Origin: Bacteroidota bacterium
Lineage (GTDB): Bacteria > Bacteroidota > Rhodothermia > JANXDC01
Reading direction: 5' to 3'
NCBI GenBank assembly: GCA_025998875.1
Contig: AP024675.1
Span: 1 to 64,000, forward strand
DNA length: 64,000 nucleotides
Shown here: positions 26,557 to 34,185 of the stretch, piece by piece
Layout of the letters: each line of letters starts with the position of its first letter
How positions within the stretch are numbered: position 1 is the stretch's first letter
Position numbers and translations under genes: made by a program
Notes under the pieces: generated by a model
What the model saw: the letters and a program-made list of their open reading frames with translations, nothing else
What the model was told of the DNA's origin: nothing
Database searches by the model: none

Positions 26557-26593
26557 TTTTCTTCTCCTGTTTGGCGCACCGGACCGAAAAAAT

Positions 26594-26627
26594 AAAAAAA
26601 CCCCACCCTTTTCGGGCAGGGTTTTTT
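26594..26627 (-). terminator. Terminator after the TonB-dependent receptor gene
   Basis: A hairpin flanked by A and T runs (A7...T6): a CCC-rich arm and GGGCAGGG separated by TTTTC, imperfect but with a good T-tract on the minus strand, 18 nt past the receptor stop. Confidence 0.65.
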
Positions 26628-26644
26628 CTGAGGCGCATCGCCCC

Positions 26645-29305
26645 TCAAGGCAGCACGTACGTCAGCCGGCCCGTGATGAGGCGCCCGATCTTGGGCGCGC
26701 CGATGTACTGTCGATGTCGGTGATCGAGCACGTTCTGCACAAGGACGTCGAGCCGCAGTCCGGGAAGGAGACCCTTCAGGTCATACCCTGCCCCCAGGTC
26801 CAGGAGGAAGTAGCTGTCCACGCGGCCAGAAAAGATTCCGGAGCGCACCTCGAAGGCATCCACGTACTGGGAAGCCACATTCAGGGACCAGCCCGCCGGC
26901 GCTGTGTAGTCCACCCCGGCCCGGACTTTCCATTGGGGTGCGTTCATGGAGACCTCACGCCCCGTTCCGGGTTCACCGAGCTCCTGATCGTCGAAATACG
27001 TATCGCTGAGCCAGGACAGGTTCCCCCACAGGCTCCAGTTCGGGTTTGGGAACCACTGCAGGGCCAGATCCGCCCCGTAGTAGGAGACGCGCCCGAAGGT
27101 AATGTAGCTGAGCAGAAGCTCGGGTTTACGATTCGGGTCGAAGTTCTCCTGCGGCTCGATGAGCCCGATGGGGTTGGCCGCGATCTGCGAGGCCGCCTGC
27201 CGATAGATGGCCGCCAGCTGGGCGCGCGTCAGGCCATAGCGCTGTAGCTCCGCATCGGTAAAGGCGGCTGCCACGGCGTTGGCCAGATCATCCGGCAACC
27301 GGGGCACGACGACAAGCGGGGTAAAGGGCTGAAGCTCGCTCAGGAAATTGCGTTTGCGCGTGTAGTAAAAGTCCAGATTTACGGCTAGCCGATTGAAGAA
27401 AATCCCCTTGTAGCCCAGCTCCCAGCTGTTGGTGATCGTCTGCCGGGCCTGGGGAACTGGCTCCAGCCGGGTTATAGGCCGACCCTGCACATCGATCATG
27501 GCGCCGGCGGAAAAGCCCCCGATCTGCTGCGCCTTGCTCAGCAGCAGGGCCCGAAGCGGGGCCAGCGGTTGACCGGAGGCCGTAATGACGTTCGTCACGG
27601 CCGCGTAGGCGATCTGGATCGGGATCCCGATACCGGGCCAGCTGCGCACGCCGGGGATAAAGCTCGAGGTCTGAGGTTGGGCGGCAAACGTCCAGCCATC
27701 CACCGTCCCCACACCCCGCACCCCGAAGGGTCCGCGATCTTCGATGAAGAGGTCGATGAAGAAGTTGATTCCGGCCGGGGTGGTGAAGGCCCGGTTGTAG
27801 GTGGCCCGCAGACTGTGGCTCGGAGAGGGCTTGTAGACCAGCCCCAGACGCGGGGAGAACTGCACCTTCCGGATCACGTTATCCCGATCCAGTCGGCCGG
27901 TCAAGAGCACATCCAGCGTGGGAAAGAGCGCGGTCTGGGACTGCAGATAGCCGCCGATCTCCGTCATGTTATCCCGACCCTCGAAGCGGCCGTGGATCGT
28001 GCCCCCTGTTCGAGGCACGGTGCGCCGGTAATCGAGCCCGAGCACAAACTGCTGGCGATCGCCCCACAGGGACCAGCTGTACTGGGCCTGTCCGGACATC
28101 AGGAAGGAACGTTCGACGACCTCGATGGGGCTGCGGTAGAAGTGCGTCTTGCCCCCGTCGTTGACCGTGTAGAAGAACTGCCCGAAGAAGCCGCCTGCGC
28201 GCAACCGGAGCTGGGCATAGGTGGTGGCGAAATCCTTGACCGCGTTTTCCCCCGTGTTGGCCAGCACGGTCTGCCGGAAGATCGAATATCCGGCCGAACC
28301 CGTGAGCATCGCCTCCGAGCCCAGGCGATACTGCACCGTGGCGCTCGCATATCCGTTGTAGGTCGTATAATCACGGCTTCCCCATTTCGGGTGGATGGCG
28401 TTGAGCAAGGCCCTGTCGTGCGGATCGTTGGGATCCAGCTTCCAGTCCTGGCCCCGACTGTACTGGCCCACGAGCTTGTAGGCCAGGCGGTTGTGCACCA
28501 CAGCCGCATGCCGCAGGGCGCCCTGGAAGATGGAGCGCTGGCCTCCGCCGACCATGAGCGAGGTGCCCGGATAGGAGAAGGGGTCCTTGGTGATGAAGTG
28601 AATGACCCCCTGCTCGACGCCCGCCCCGTAGAGGGCCGATCCGGGACCGCGCACCACTTCGATGCGCGCGATGTCCAGAGGCGAGATGGGCATGGCAGAA
28701 AACTCGTTGATCCCCAGACTCGGCGTGGTCGCCTGCCGGTAGTCGACCAGCGCATAGGTCTTGGCCACAAAAACCGTATTGAACCCCCGCAGGGAGATCT
28801 GGTAGCGGTTCAGGGCCGACTGGGAGACGTCCACGCCGGGCACGGTGCGCAGCACGGCGGCGGTATGAGGGACAGCACTGCGCTCCAGATCCCGGGCTTC
28901 GAGAACCGAGATAGACATGGGGGCTTCGAGGACTTTCTCCGGACGCCGGGAGCCTGTAACCACCACGGGGTTGAGGAGCAACGCCGTCGCCCGCAAGGTG
29001 AGCTCCACATTGAGCACCTCCCCTGAGGAAAGGCTCACGGTACGCTCAGCCTCCTCATAGCCCACAAAACGCGCCACCAGACGGTATGTGCCGGCCGGAA
29101 CCTGCAGACGATATCGCCCCAGAAGGTCGGTTGCGCTGCCGGCCACCGGGTTTTGCTCTCCCGGACGTAGAAGCAGCACGTTGGCCCCTGGCAGGGGCTC
29201 TCCCGTACTGGCGTCCAGCACGCGTCCCTGCAGGGTGGCTTGCTGGGCGAGCGCGGAAGGCAAAATCCCCAGCCACCAAACGGACAGTAAGGCAATCAGG
29301 CGCAT
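26645..29305 (-). CDS. TonB-dependent receptor with carboxypeptidase-regulatory-like N-terminal domain
   Basis: An 886-residue outer-membrane receptor. It has a signal peptide (LIALLSVWWLGILPSALAQ) and then a CarboxypepD_reg-like domain (LQGRVLDASTGEPLPGANVLL) typical of Bacteroidota. The plug domain contains VVVTGSRRPEKVLEAPMSI, and the large beta-barrel contains VVRGPGSALYGAGVEQGVIHF. It should import a scarce ligand (siderophore, cobalamin, peptide or oligosaccharide) using TonB energy; the ligand is not readable, and no SusD partner is next to it. The ATG at 29305 has GGAGGAGG 7 nt upstream; the 29 codons upstream in the open frame have no support. Confidence 0.93.
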   Translation of the reverse strand: MRLIALLSVWWLGILPSALAQQATLQGRVLDASTGEPLPGANVLLLRPGEQNPVAGSATDLLGRYRLQVPAGTYRLVARFVGYEEAERTVSLSSGEVLNVELTLRATALLLNPVVVTGSRRPEKVLEAPMSISVLEARDLERSAVPHTAAVLRTVPGVDVSQSALNRYQISLRGFNTVFVAKTYALVDYRQATTPSLGINEFSAMPISPLDIARIEVVRGPGSALYGAGVEQGVIHFITKDPFSYPGTSLMVGGGQRSIFQGALRHAAVVHNRLAYKLVGQYSRGQDWKLDPNDPHDRALLNAIHPKWGSRDYTTYNGYASATVQYRLGSEAMLTGSAGYSIFRQTVLANTGENAVKDFATTYAQLRLRAGGFFGQFFYTVNDGGKTHFYRSPIEVVERSFLMSGQAQYSWSLWGDRQQFVLGLDYRRTVPRTGGTIHGRFEGRDNMTEIGGYLQSQTALFPTLDVLLTGRLDRDNVIRKVQFSPRLGLVYKPSPSHSLRATYNRAFTTPAGINFFIDLFIEDRGPFGVRGVGTVDGWTFAAQPQTSSFIPGVRSWPGIGIPIQIAYAAVTNVITASGQPLAPLRALLLSKAQQIGGFSAGAMIDVQGRPITRLEPVPQARQTITNSWELGYKGIFFNRLAVNLDFYYTRKRNFLSELQPFTPLVVVPRLPDDLANAVAAAFTDAELQRYGLTRAQLAAIYRQAASQIAANPIGLIEPQENFDPNRKPELLLSYITFGRVSYYGADLALQWFPNPNWSLWGNLSWLSDTYFDDQELGEPGTGREVSMNAPQWKVRAGVDYTAPAGWSLNVASQYVDAFEVRSGIFSGRVDSYFLLDLGAGYDLKGLLPGLRLDVLVQNVLDHRHRQYIGAPKIGRLITGRLTYVLP

Positions 29306-29391
29306 ACGTACCTCCTCCGCATGTCTGATTTTTTGTGGAAGAAAGGCGGAAACATGCCTCCGCCAGACAACCTCCTCCAACAGAGACGGCA

Positions 29392-29422
29392 AAATAATAC
29401 ATCACCTGGGCTCAGCGTGCAA
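29392..29422 (-). promoter_or_regulatory. Promoter of the TonB-dependent receptor
   Basis: TTGCAC, 17 nt, then TATTATTTTG on the minus strand. It begins inside the last codons of the HAD-like gene and is about 90 nt before the receptor start. Confidence 0.55.
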
Positions 29423-30254
29423 GTCCTTTCGGATACCCACCGTGGAGACGCAGTCGGACCTCCAGCCACCTGCGGGCTTCCTCAAGCCGGGCCCTATAGG
29501 CTATCGGGGCCGCTGCGGGATCCCGAGCGAGCTCGGGCACGCCAAAGGCGAATCCCTCAACCGGCACGCGCCAGCTCTGCGCGATGGCCTCCAGCATGCG
29601 TTGTTGTCGCCTCTGGGCCTCCCGGGTGTATGGGTCCTCGGCCCGCTCGTTGGCCCCGAAGTCGTCGATGACCCAGACGCGGGCCGGCCGATCAGGCAGC
29701 AACCGGCGCAAACGGGCCCAGAAGCGGGGCGAATCCTTGGGGGCACCCAGATCGGCGGAGTTGGCCAGCCGAATCACATTCCTAGCTTCGGCAACGGCGG
29801 GGGAGGCCTGTGGACGCAGAACCTCTACCCCGTACCCCCAGGCCTGTAGATGACGGGCAAAGGCCTCCGTGGCCTCCGCATAATGATCGGTGGCCACAAG
29901 CAGGCGCACCGCATGGTGCAACAGCAGATCCAGTATCGATTTCCAGCCCGCATCGGGGGCCGAGGCCTCCAGATACATCTGCACAAAGCGCCGAGCCGCT
30001 TCCAGATACCCCTCCTCTGCTTCCTTGCCCTCCCGACGGGCCAGTTGCCGGGCGATCAGCCGGGCGTAGCCGATCGAGGTGGTGCTGCCCTCCGGCCAGG
30101 TGGGCACGACCACCTCGGCCCAGAAGCGCTCCGGATCCTGCAGGGGCAGGCCCGCCTCCTGCAGGGCGCGCCGAAGCGTTTCCGGCTCTCCGAAGGCCAC
30201 AGCTCCGGGACTGAGCGTGCCGGACCAATCGAGGACCACCCATACAGCACGCAT
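29412..30254 (-). CDS. HAD-like hydrolase with DWSGT motif, last gene of the thiamine salvage operon
   Basis: A 280-residue protein. The first strand reads VVLDWSGTL: nucleophile Asp9 is followed by Ser11 where HAD phosphatases have a second Asp. Motif II is ATDHYAE (Thr122), a candidate motif III lysine is Lys173 in APKDSP, and motif IV is VIDDFGANE (Asp197, Asp198). A helical cap lies between residues 20 and 110. Phosphonoacetaldehyde hydrolases (DWAGT) and haloacid dehalogenases also replace the second Asp, so this may not be a plain phosphatase. The start is 6 nt after the tenA stop, with GAGGAG ahead of the ATG. By context it should act on a thiamine precursor, phosphate ester or breakdown product. 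Function unproven. Confidence 0.75.
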   Translation of the reverse strand: MRAVWVVLDWSGTLSPGAVAFGEPETLRRALQEAGLPLQDPERFWAEVVVPTWPEGSTTSIGYARLIARQLARREGKEAEEGYLEAARRFVQMYLEASAPDAGWKSILDLLLHHAVRLLVATDHYAEATEAFARHLQAWGYGVEVLRPQASPAVAEARNVIRLANSADLGAPKDSPRFWARLRRLLPDRPARVWVIDDFGANERAEDPYTREAQRRQQRMLEAIAQSWRVPVEGFAFGVPELARDPAAAPIAYRARLEEARRWLEVRLRLHGGYPKGLAR

Positions 30255-30260
30255 GGCTCC

Positions 30261-30914
30261 TCAGGGAGGCCAACGCTCCAATCGATAGGCGCTATCCCAG
30301 AACATCCACTCCAGGCGGGAGCTCAGCACGAAAGCCTCCCGCATCAGAGCGCGCCCCTCCTCGGAGGTCGATTCAGAACAGCGCTCCGTGAGCGCGATGG
30401 CCCGATCGACCCAGACGGAGAATTCCTCGCTGGCATAGGTATCGATCCAGCGCTGGTACGGGTTCCCCGCAGAAGCATGCCGGTAGATGTAGCGGCCCAC
30501 CTCCCGATAAATCCAGAAACAGGGAAGCAGGGCAGCCATGCCTTCTTCGAAGCTGCGGCAGGAGACGGTGGCCAACAGGAAATTCGTGTACGCAAAACAG
30601 GCCGGCGCCTGCACCCGGGTCGGGGTGCTTAAGCCGAATTCCTGAAAATAGGCTTCGTGCAGCGCGCGCTCGACGCGCACCGCTCCCTCAGCGAACTGAA
30701 CAAATTGCAGCACCTCCTCGGTCCGGCGCGCCCGGGCGGCCATCAGGGCGAGCGCACGACCAAAATCGGCCAGGTACAGGGCATCCTGCTGCAGGTAGAA
30801 TAAAAACCGCTCCCGGTCCAACGTGCCCCGCATGAGTTCCTGATTGAACGGATGGGCCAGAATGGCCTCATAGATGGGGCTTATCTCTCGCCAGAGCACC
30901 TCGGTAAAGCGCAT
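30261..30914 (-). CDS. tenA: TenA family aminopyrimidine aminohydrolase (thiaminase II)
   Basis: A 217-residue all-helical TenA. The catalytic Cys is in ALLPCFWIYREVG (Cys132), and the C-terminal Glu in SSRLEWMFWDSAY (Glu202) matches the family's acid residue. This is the Cys-containing TenA class, which hydrolyses aminomethyl-pyrimidine products of degraded thiamine to HMP so that ThiD can reuse it. The ATG at 30914 has GGAG/AGGAAG upstream and lies 5 nt past the thiD stop; the 18 codons upstream in frame overlap thiD and are not used. Confidence 0.93.
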   Translation of the reverse strand: MRFTEVLWREISPIYEAILAHPFNQELMRGTLDRERFLFYLQQDALYLADFGRALALMAARARRTEEVLQFVQFAEGAVRVERALHEAYFQEFGLSTPTRVQAPACFAYTNFLLATVSCRSFEEGMAALLPCFWIYREVGRYIYRHASAGNPYQRWIDTYASEEFSVWVDRAIALTERCSESTSEEGRALMREAFVLSSRLEWMFWDSAYRLERWPP

Positions 30915-30918
30915 CTTC

Positions 30919-31728
30919 CTACTCCCAGTAGCGGTAAAAGTGATGCACAGGCCCGTGTCCGGAGCCAAGCTGATAGTCAGCCCCGGCGCGCAGGGCTTCG
31001 CTCAGATAGCGTTTGGCCGCCTCTACAGCGTCCGGAATCGAAAAACCTCGAGCCAGATAGGCGGCGATGGCCGAGGAGAGGGTACAGCCCGTGCCGTGCG
31101 TGTTGCGCGTCGGGATGCGTTCGGCCTCCAGCCAGATCGGCTCCGGATGCGCGCGCCACAGCAGCACGTCCGGGCTTCGCGATCCGCCCAGATGGCCCCC
31201 TTTGAGCAAGACGGCCTCCGGACCCAGCTCCAGAAGCTCGCGCGCCGCACGGGGCATATCCTCCTCCGAACGGATCTCCCAGCCGAGCAATACGCCGGCC
31301 TCGGGCAGATTCGGGGTGATCACCGTAGCCAGCGGTAGCAGAGCGGTTCGCAGTGCCCGCACGGCCTCCGGCTCCAGAAGCCGGTCTCCGGACTTGGCCA
31401 CCATGACGGGATCGAGCACCACGGGACCGGCCGCGTAACGACGCAACTGCTCGGCCACGGTGCCGATCACCGGCGCCGTGTGCAACATGCCGATTTTGAC
31501 CGCATCAACCCCGATATCCTCCAGCACGGCTTCCAGCTGGGCCGCCACGAAATCCGGCGGCACAGGATAGACGGCACAAACCTGGCGCGTGTTCTGGGCG
31601 GTGAGCGCGGTGAGCACACTCATCCCATAGCAGCCCAGCGCGGAGAAGGTCTTCAGGTCCGCCTGTATACCGGCCCCCCCACCGGAATCGGAGCCGGCGA
31701 TGGTCAGCACCCGCACATAGCGCTTCAT
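30919..31728 (-). CDS. thiD: Hydroxymethylpyrimidine/phosphomethylpyrimidine kinase
   Basis: A 269-residue ribokinase-like enzyme with the HMP-binding start TIAGSDSGGGAGIQADLKTF, the conserved DPVMVAKSGDRLL, and the ATP/anion-hole motif NTHGTGCTLSSAIAA. It phosphorylates HMP twice to HMP-PP for ThiE. Its start overlaps the thiE stop by 4 nt, so the genes are translationally coupled. There is no fused ThiE or ThiN domain, so it is the simple single-domain form. Confidence 0.95.
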   Translation of the reverse strand: MKRYVRVLTIAGSDSGGGAGIQADLKTFSALGCYGMSVLTALTAQNTRQVCAVYPVPPDFVAAQLEAVLEDIGVDAVKIGMLHTAPVIGTVAEQLRRYAAGPVVLDPVMVAKSGDRLLEPEAVRALRTALLPLATVITPNLPEAGVLLGWEIRSEEDMPRAARELLELGPEAVLLKGGHLGGSRSPDVLLWRAHPEPIWLEAERIPTRNTHGTGCTLSSAIAAYLARGFSIPDAVEAAKRYLSEALRAGADYQLGSGHGPVHHFYRYWE

Positions 31729-32363
31729 CGGTCCTGATCTCCGCTTTCGAACCGGTCGATTTCCTTCCGAAGAAGGCCTGCGGCCTCTTCGGGATCCGGA
31801 GCGGCGCAGATAGCCGAGACCACGGCTATGCCATGGGCACCGGCTTCAAGCACCTGGCGCACGTTGTGCGGACCGATACCGCCGATGGCCACCAGCTTGT
31901 GTCGGGATCGCCTTCTAGCTTCTCGGAGCCCTTCCAACCCCCAGGCCCCCCGCGTATCCGGTTTGGTCGGAGTCGGAAAGACCGGGCTGATGCCCAGATA
32001 ATCCACATCATAGGCCTCGGCCTCCTGGAGCTCCTCCAGGGTTTCCACCGAGAGCCCGATGATGGCTTTCGGACCCAGAAGCCGGCGCGCGATGGGATAC
32101 GGCATATCCTGCTGGCCGATGTGCACCCCGTCGGCTCCGACGGCCAGGGCGACATCGACCCGATCGTTGATGATCAGCGGCACCCCGAGGGGTCGGAGCC
32201 GCTCCAGCAGCCTCCGGGCCAAATCGATAAACTCCCGCGTACTGGCCTCTTTTTCGCGCAACTGCACCATCGTCACCCCGCCCCGCACGGCTCCGAGCAC
32301 CACCTCCTCAAGCGACCTGTCCCCGATAAGCCCGCGATCCGTGACCAGATACAGCCAGGCCAT
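31725..32363 (-). CDS. thiE: Thiamine-phosphate synthase
   Basis: A 212-residue TIM barrel. It starts LYLVTDRGLIG and has GGVTMVQLREKEAS, INDRVDVALAVGADGVHIGQQDM, PVFPTPTKPD and AIGGIGPHNV, all standard ThiE active-site loops binding HMP-PP and thiazole phosphate. It couples the two moieties to thiamine phosphate. The ATG at 32363 is chosen because the protein then begins at the family's first strand and GGAG lies upstream; an open extension of 20 codons runs back into thiM. Confidence 0.95.
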   Translation of the reverse strand: MAWLYLVTDRGLIGDRSLEEVVLGAVRGGVTMVQLREKEASTREFIDLARRLLERLRPLGVPLIINDRVDVALAVGADGVHIGQQDMPYPIARRLLGPKAIIGLSVETLEELQEAEAYDVDYLGISPVFPTPTKPDTRGAWGLEGLREARRRSRHKLVAIGGIGPHNVRQVLEAGAHGIAVVSAICAAPDPEEAAGLLRKEIDRFESGDQDR

Positions 32364-32367
32364 AGGC

Positions 32368-33168
32368 CTACTCCATACACAGACGGGCGCGCACATCGGA
32401 TTGCGAAAGCCTGTAGAGGGCATCTAGAAAACGCATCTGGAGGCTACCTGGCCCCTCTGCCCGCTCCGCTGCCAGCTCCCCCGCTATCCCCATAACAGCC
32501 ATCGCGTGCGCCGTGGCCTGTCCCGGATCCGGATTAACGGCCAGAAAGGCGCCGCAGAGCGCCGTGGCCGTGCACCCCATGCCCGTCACCCGGGCCATAA
32601 GGGGATGGCCGTTGCGGACAGTCCAGATCCGATCCCCCTGGGCCACGTAATCGGTCTGCCCGCTTACACAGACGACGCAGTCCAGCTCCCCGGAAAGGGC
32701 ACGGGCCAGATCCAGCGCCTCTTCCGAGGCGATCGTACTATCCACCCCCCGAGTGCGCACCATGGCCCCGGCGAGAGCGGCTATCTCGGAGGCGTTTCCC
32801 CGGATCACGGCGGGTGTGGCGACCCGAAGCAGGGCGCGCACGGTTTCCGTCCGATATCGCGTAGCCCCCGCGCCCACGGGATCCAGTACGATCGGAATGC
32901 TTCGTTCTGCGGCGCGCCGCATGGCGCGCTCCATGGCCCGCACCCAGTGTGGGCTGAGCGTGCCGATGTTGACCACCAGCGCCGCGGCCAGATCCACCAT
33001 GGCCTCTACCTCTTCCTCGGCGTGGGCCATCACCGGGGAGGCGCCGATGGCCAAGAGCGCATTGGCTGTGGTGTTCATGACCACGTAATTGGTGATGTTG
33101 TGCACCAGCGGATTGCGGGCTCGAATGGCCTCTACATCGGCCCAGAGTGCGCTTACCGGATCTCCCAT
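32368..33168 (-). CDS. thiM: Hydroxyethylthiazole kinase
   Basis: A 266-residue ribokinase-fold enzyme: NPLVHNITNYVVMNTTANALLAIGASPVM at the start, LDPVGAGATRYRTET, RGNASEIAALAG, and VTGMGCTATALCGAFLAV with the active-site Cys of ThiM. It salvages the thiazole alcohol by phosphorylation. It is the first gene behind the TPP riboswitch, 70 nt from the terminator hairpin, and leads thiE-thiD-tenA-HAD. Confidence 0.95.
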   Translation of the reverse strand: MGDPVSALWADVEAIRARNPLVHNITNYVVMNTTANALLAIGASPVMAHAEEEVEAMVDLAAALVVNIGTLSPHWVRAMERAMRRAAERSIPIVLDPVGAGATRYRTETVRALLRVATPAVIRGNASEIAALAGAMVRTRGVDSTIASEEALDLARALSGELDCVVCVSGQTDYVAQGDRIWTVRNGHPLMARVTGMGCTATALCGAFLAVNPDPGQATAHAMAVMGIAGELAAERAEGPGSLQMRFLDALYRLSQSDVRARLCME

Positions 33169-33238
33169 ACCCCATCCCCTTGCTGTGTGTTGTGTGCCAA
33201 GGGTCGGGGGGTGCTATCTCGGGGTGTTTGAGAAGGGG

Positions 33239-33270
33239 AAAAAACCGGAGGCAGCAGATGGCTTCCGGTT
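33239..33270 (-). terminator. Terminator in the TPP riboswitch expression platform
   Basis: On the minus strand AACCGGA pairs with TCCGGTT over a 14-nt loop, followed by TTTTTT. It lies between the aptamer and thiM; its first four bases are also the end of aptamer stem P1. Confidence 0.75.
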
Positions 33271-33360
33271 CCGTATTCCCTTCGCCGGTATTACCCGGAT
33301 CAGGTTCTAAGGGTATCCTCTCAGCCCCGCCCACAGGAACGGAGCACCCCCAACGGAACC
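33267..33360 (-). ncRNA. TPP (THI-box) riboswitch aptamer upstream of thiM
   Basis: Minus-strand RNA with all TPP aptamer signatures in order: P1 arms GGTTCCGT/ACGGAACC, the GGGGGTGC turn, GGGGCTGAGAGGATACCC (pyrimidine sensor), AGAACCTGATCCGGGTAA, and TACCGGCGAAGGGAA (pyrophosphate sensor). It senses thiamine diphosphate and controls thiM-thiE-thiD-tenA and the HAD-like gene. Confidence 0.95.
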
Positions 33361-33366
33361 CGCTCG

Positions 33367-33396
33367 AAAATAAGTTGCCCTCCCTATCAGGGGCAA
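33367..33396 (-). promoter_or_regulatory. Promoter of the thiamine salvage operon
   Basis: TTGCCC, 18 nt, then TATTTT on the minus strand. The predicted start of transcription falls at about 33360, the first base of aptamer stem P1. Confidence 0.5.
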
Positions 33397-33401
33397 GGGA
33401 A

Positions 33402-33584
33402 CTATTCCTCCGGCAGCACAAGGGCCAGCAGCAAGTAGACGAGCAGGCCGGTGCCCACGCTGAAGAGCGTAAGCAGCGCATACACCGCACGCACCAGGGT
33501 GGGATCAAGCCCGAAGTACCGGGCCAGCCCTCCGCAGACCCCCAGCAGTTTGCGCTCGGTACGGGAACGGGTCAATTGCCGCAT
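33402..33584 (-). CDS. PspC domain protein, short form
   Basis: A 60-residue protein made of one PspC domain: the LTRSRTERKLLGVCGGLARYFGLDP start, then TLVRAVYALLTLFSVGTGLLVYLLLALVLPEE, a hydrophobic helix pair. PspC domains are membrane-bound parts of envelope-stress systems, but in many bacteria they stand alone with no known function. It lies 11 nt after a longer PspC gene on the same strand and probably arose by duplication of that C-terminal domain. Confidence 0.85.
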   Translation of the reverse strand: MRQLTRSRTERKLLGVCGGLARYFGLDPTLVRAVYALLTLFSVGTGLLVYLLLALVLPEE

Positions 33585-33595
33585 GATTCATCCCT

Positions 33596-34129
33596 TTACT
33601 GGATGGGAATTTCCACAGATCGGGATGCCCGAGGCATGATGAACCAGAGGATCACGTAAAGGGCTATTCCCGATCCCCCGAAAAAGAGCGTGAGCACCAC
33701 AAACAGCAGGCGCACCAGGGTGGGATCCACCCCGAAGTACTGAGCCAGCCCCGCGCACACCCCGGCGATCTTGCCTTGTCGGGAGCGCTCCAGACGCTTC
33801 GGAGCGGGTTTCGAAGACGCCGCAGGGGCAGGTCGGTTTGGAACCGGTTCGGGGGAACGGCGGGGACGGGATAGCACGCCCAGGCCGAGCAGGATGATGA
33901 GCACCCCGCCCAGGATGGGCAACAGGCGCATCAACCAGGATAGATCCCAGCCAATGGGCATGCCCATCTGCTGAGCCAGGTAGGCGACCCCAGCGGCAAC
34001 GAGCAGCAGCCCTGTTAAGGTGGCCAGATTCCACGGCCCCGGTTGCTCTGAGGAGGCGCGCAGGCGGGCCAGATAGGCCTCTACTTCGGCATCCGAAGCC
34101 CGGGGTTGACGCACAGCATCGTCGGCCAT
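33596..34129 (-). CDS. PspC domain membrane protein, long form
   Basis: A 177-residue protein: a charged N-terminus, two transmembrane helices (LTGLLLVAAGVAYLAQ; LPILGGVLIILLGLGVL), a Pro/Arg-rich linker, and a C-terminal PspC domain (RSRQGKIAGVCAGLAQYFGVDP). The ATG at 34129 is preferred, with GGAGGAG upstream; a second ATG at 34147 would overlap that site. It is paired with the short PspC gene just downstream. Probable envelope-stress or membrane role, unproven. Confidence 0.85.
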   Translation of the reverse strand: MADDAVRQPRASDAEVEAYLARLRASSEQPGPWNLATLTGLLLVAAGVAYLAQQMGMPIGWDLSWLMRLLPILGGVLIILLGLGVLSRPRRSPEPVPNRPAPAASSKPAPKRLERSRQGKIAGVCAGLAQYFGVDPTLVRLLFVVLTLFFGGSGIALYVILWFIMPRASRSVEIPIQ

Positions 34130-34185
34130 AGCGGGGCTCCTCCACATTGTTTTGCTACACTTCTACGCACACGGCACAACGGGGG

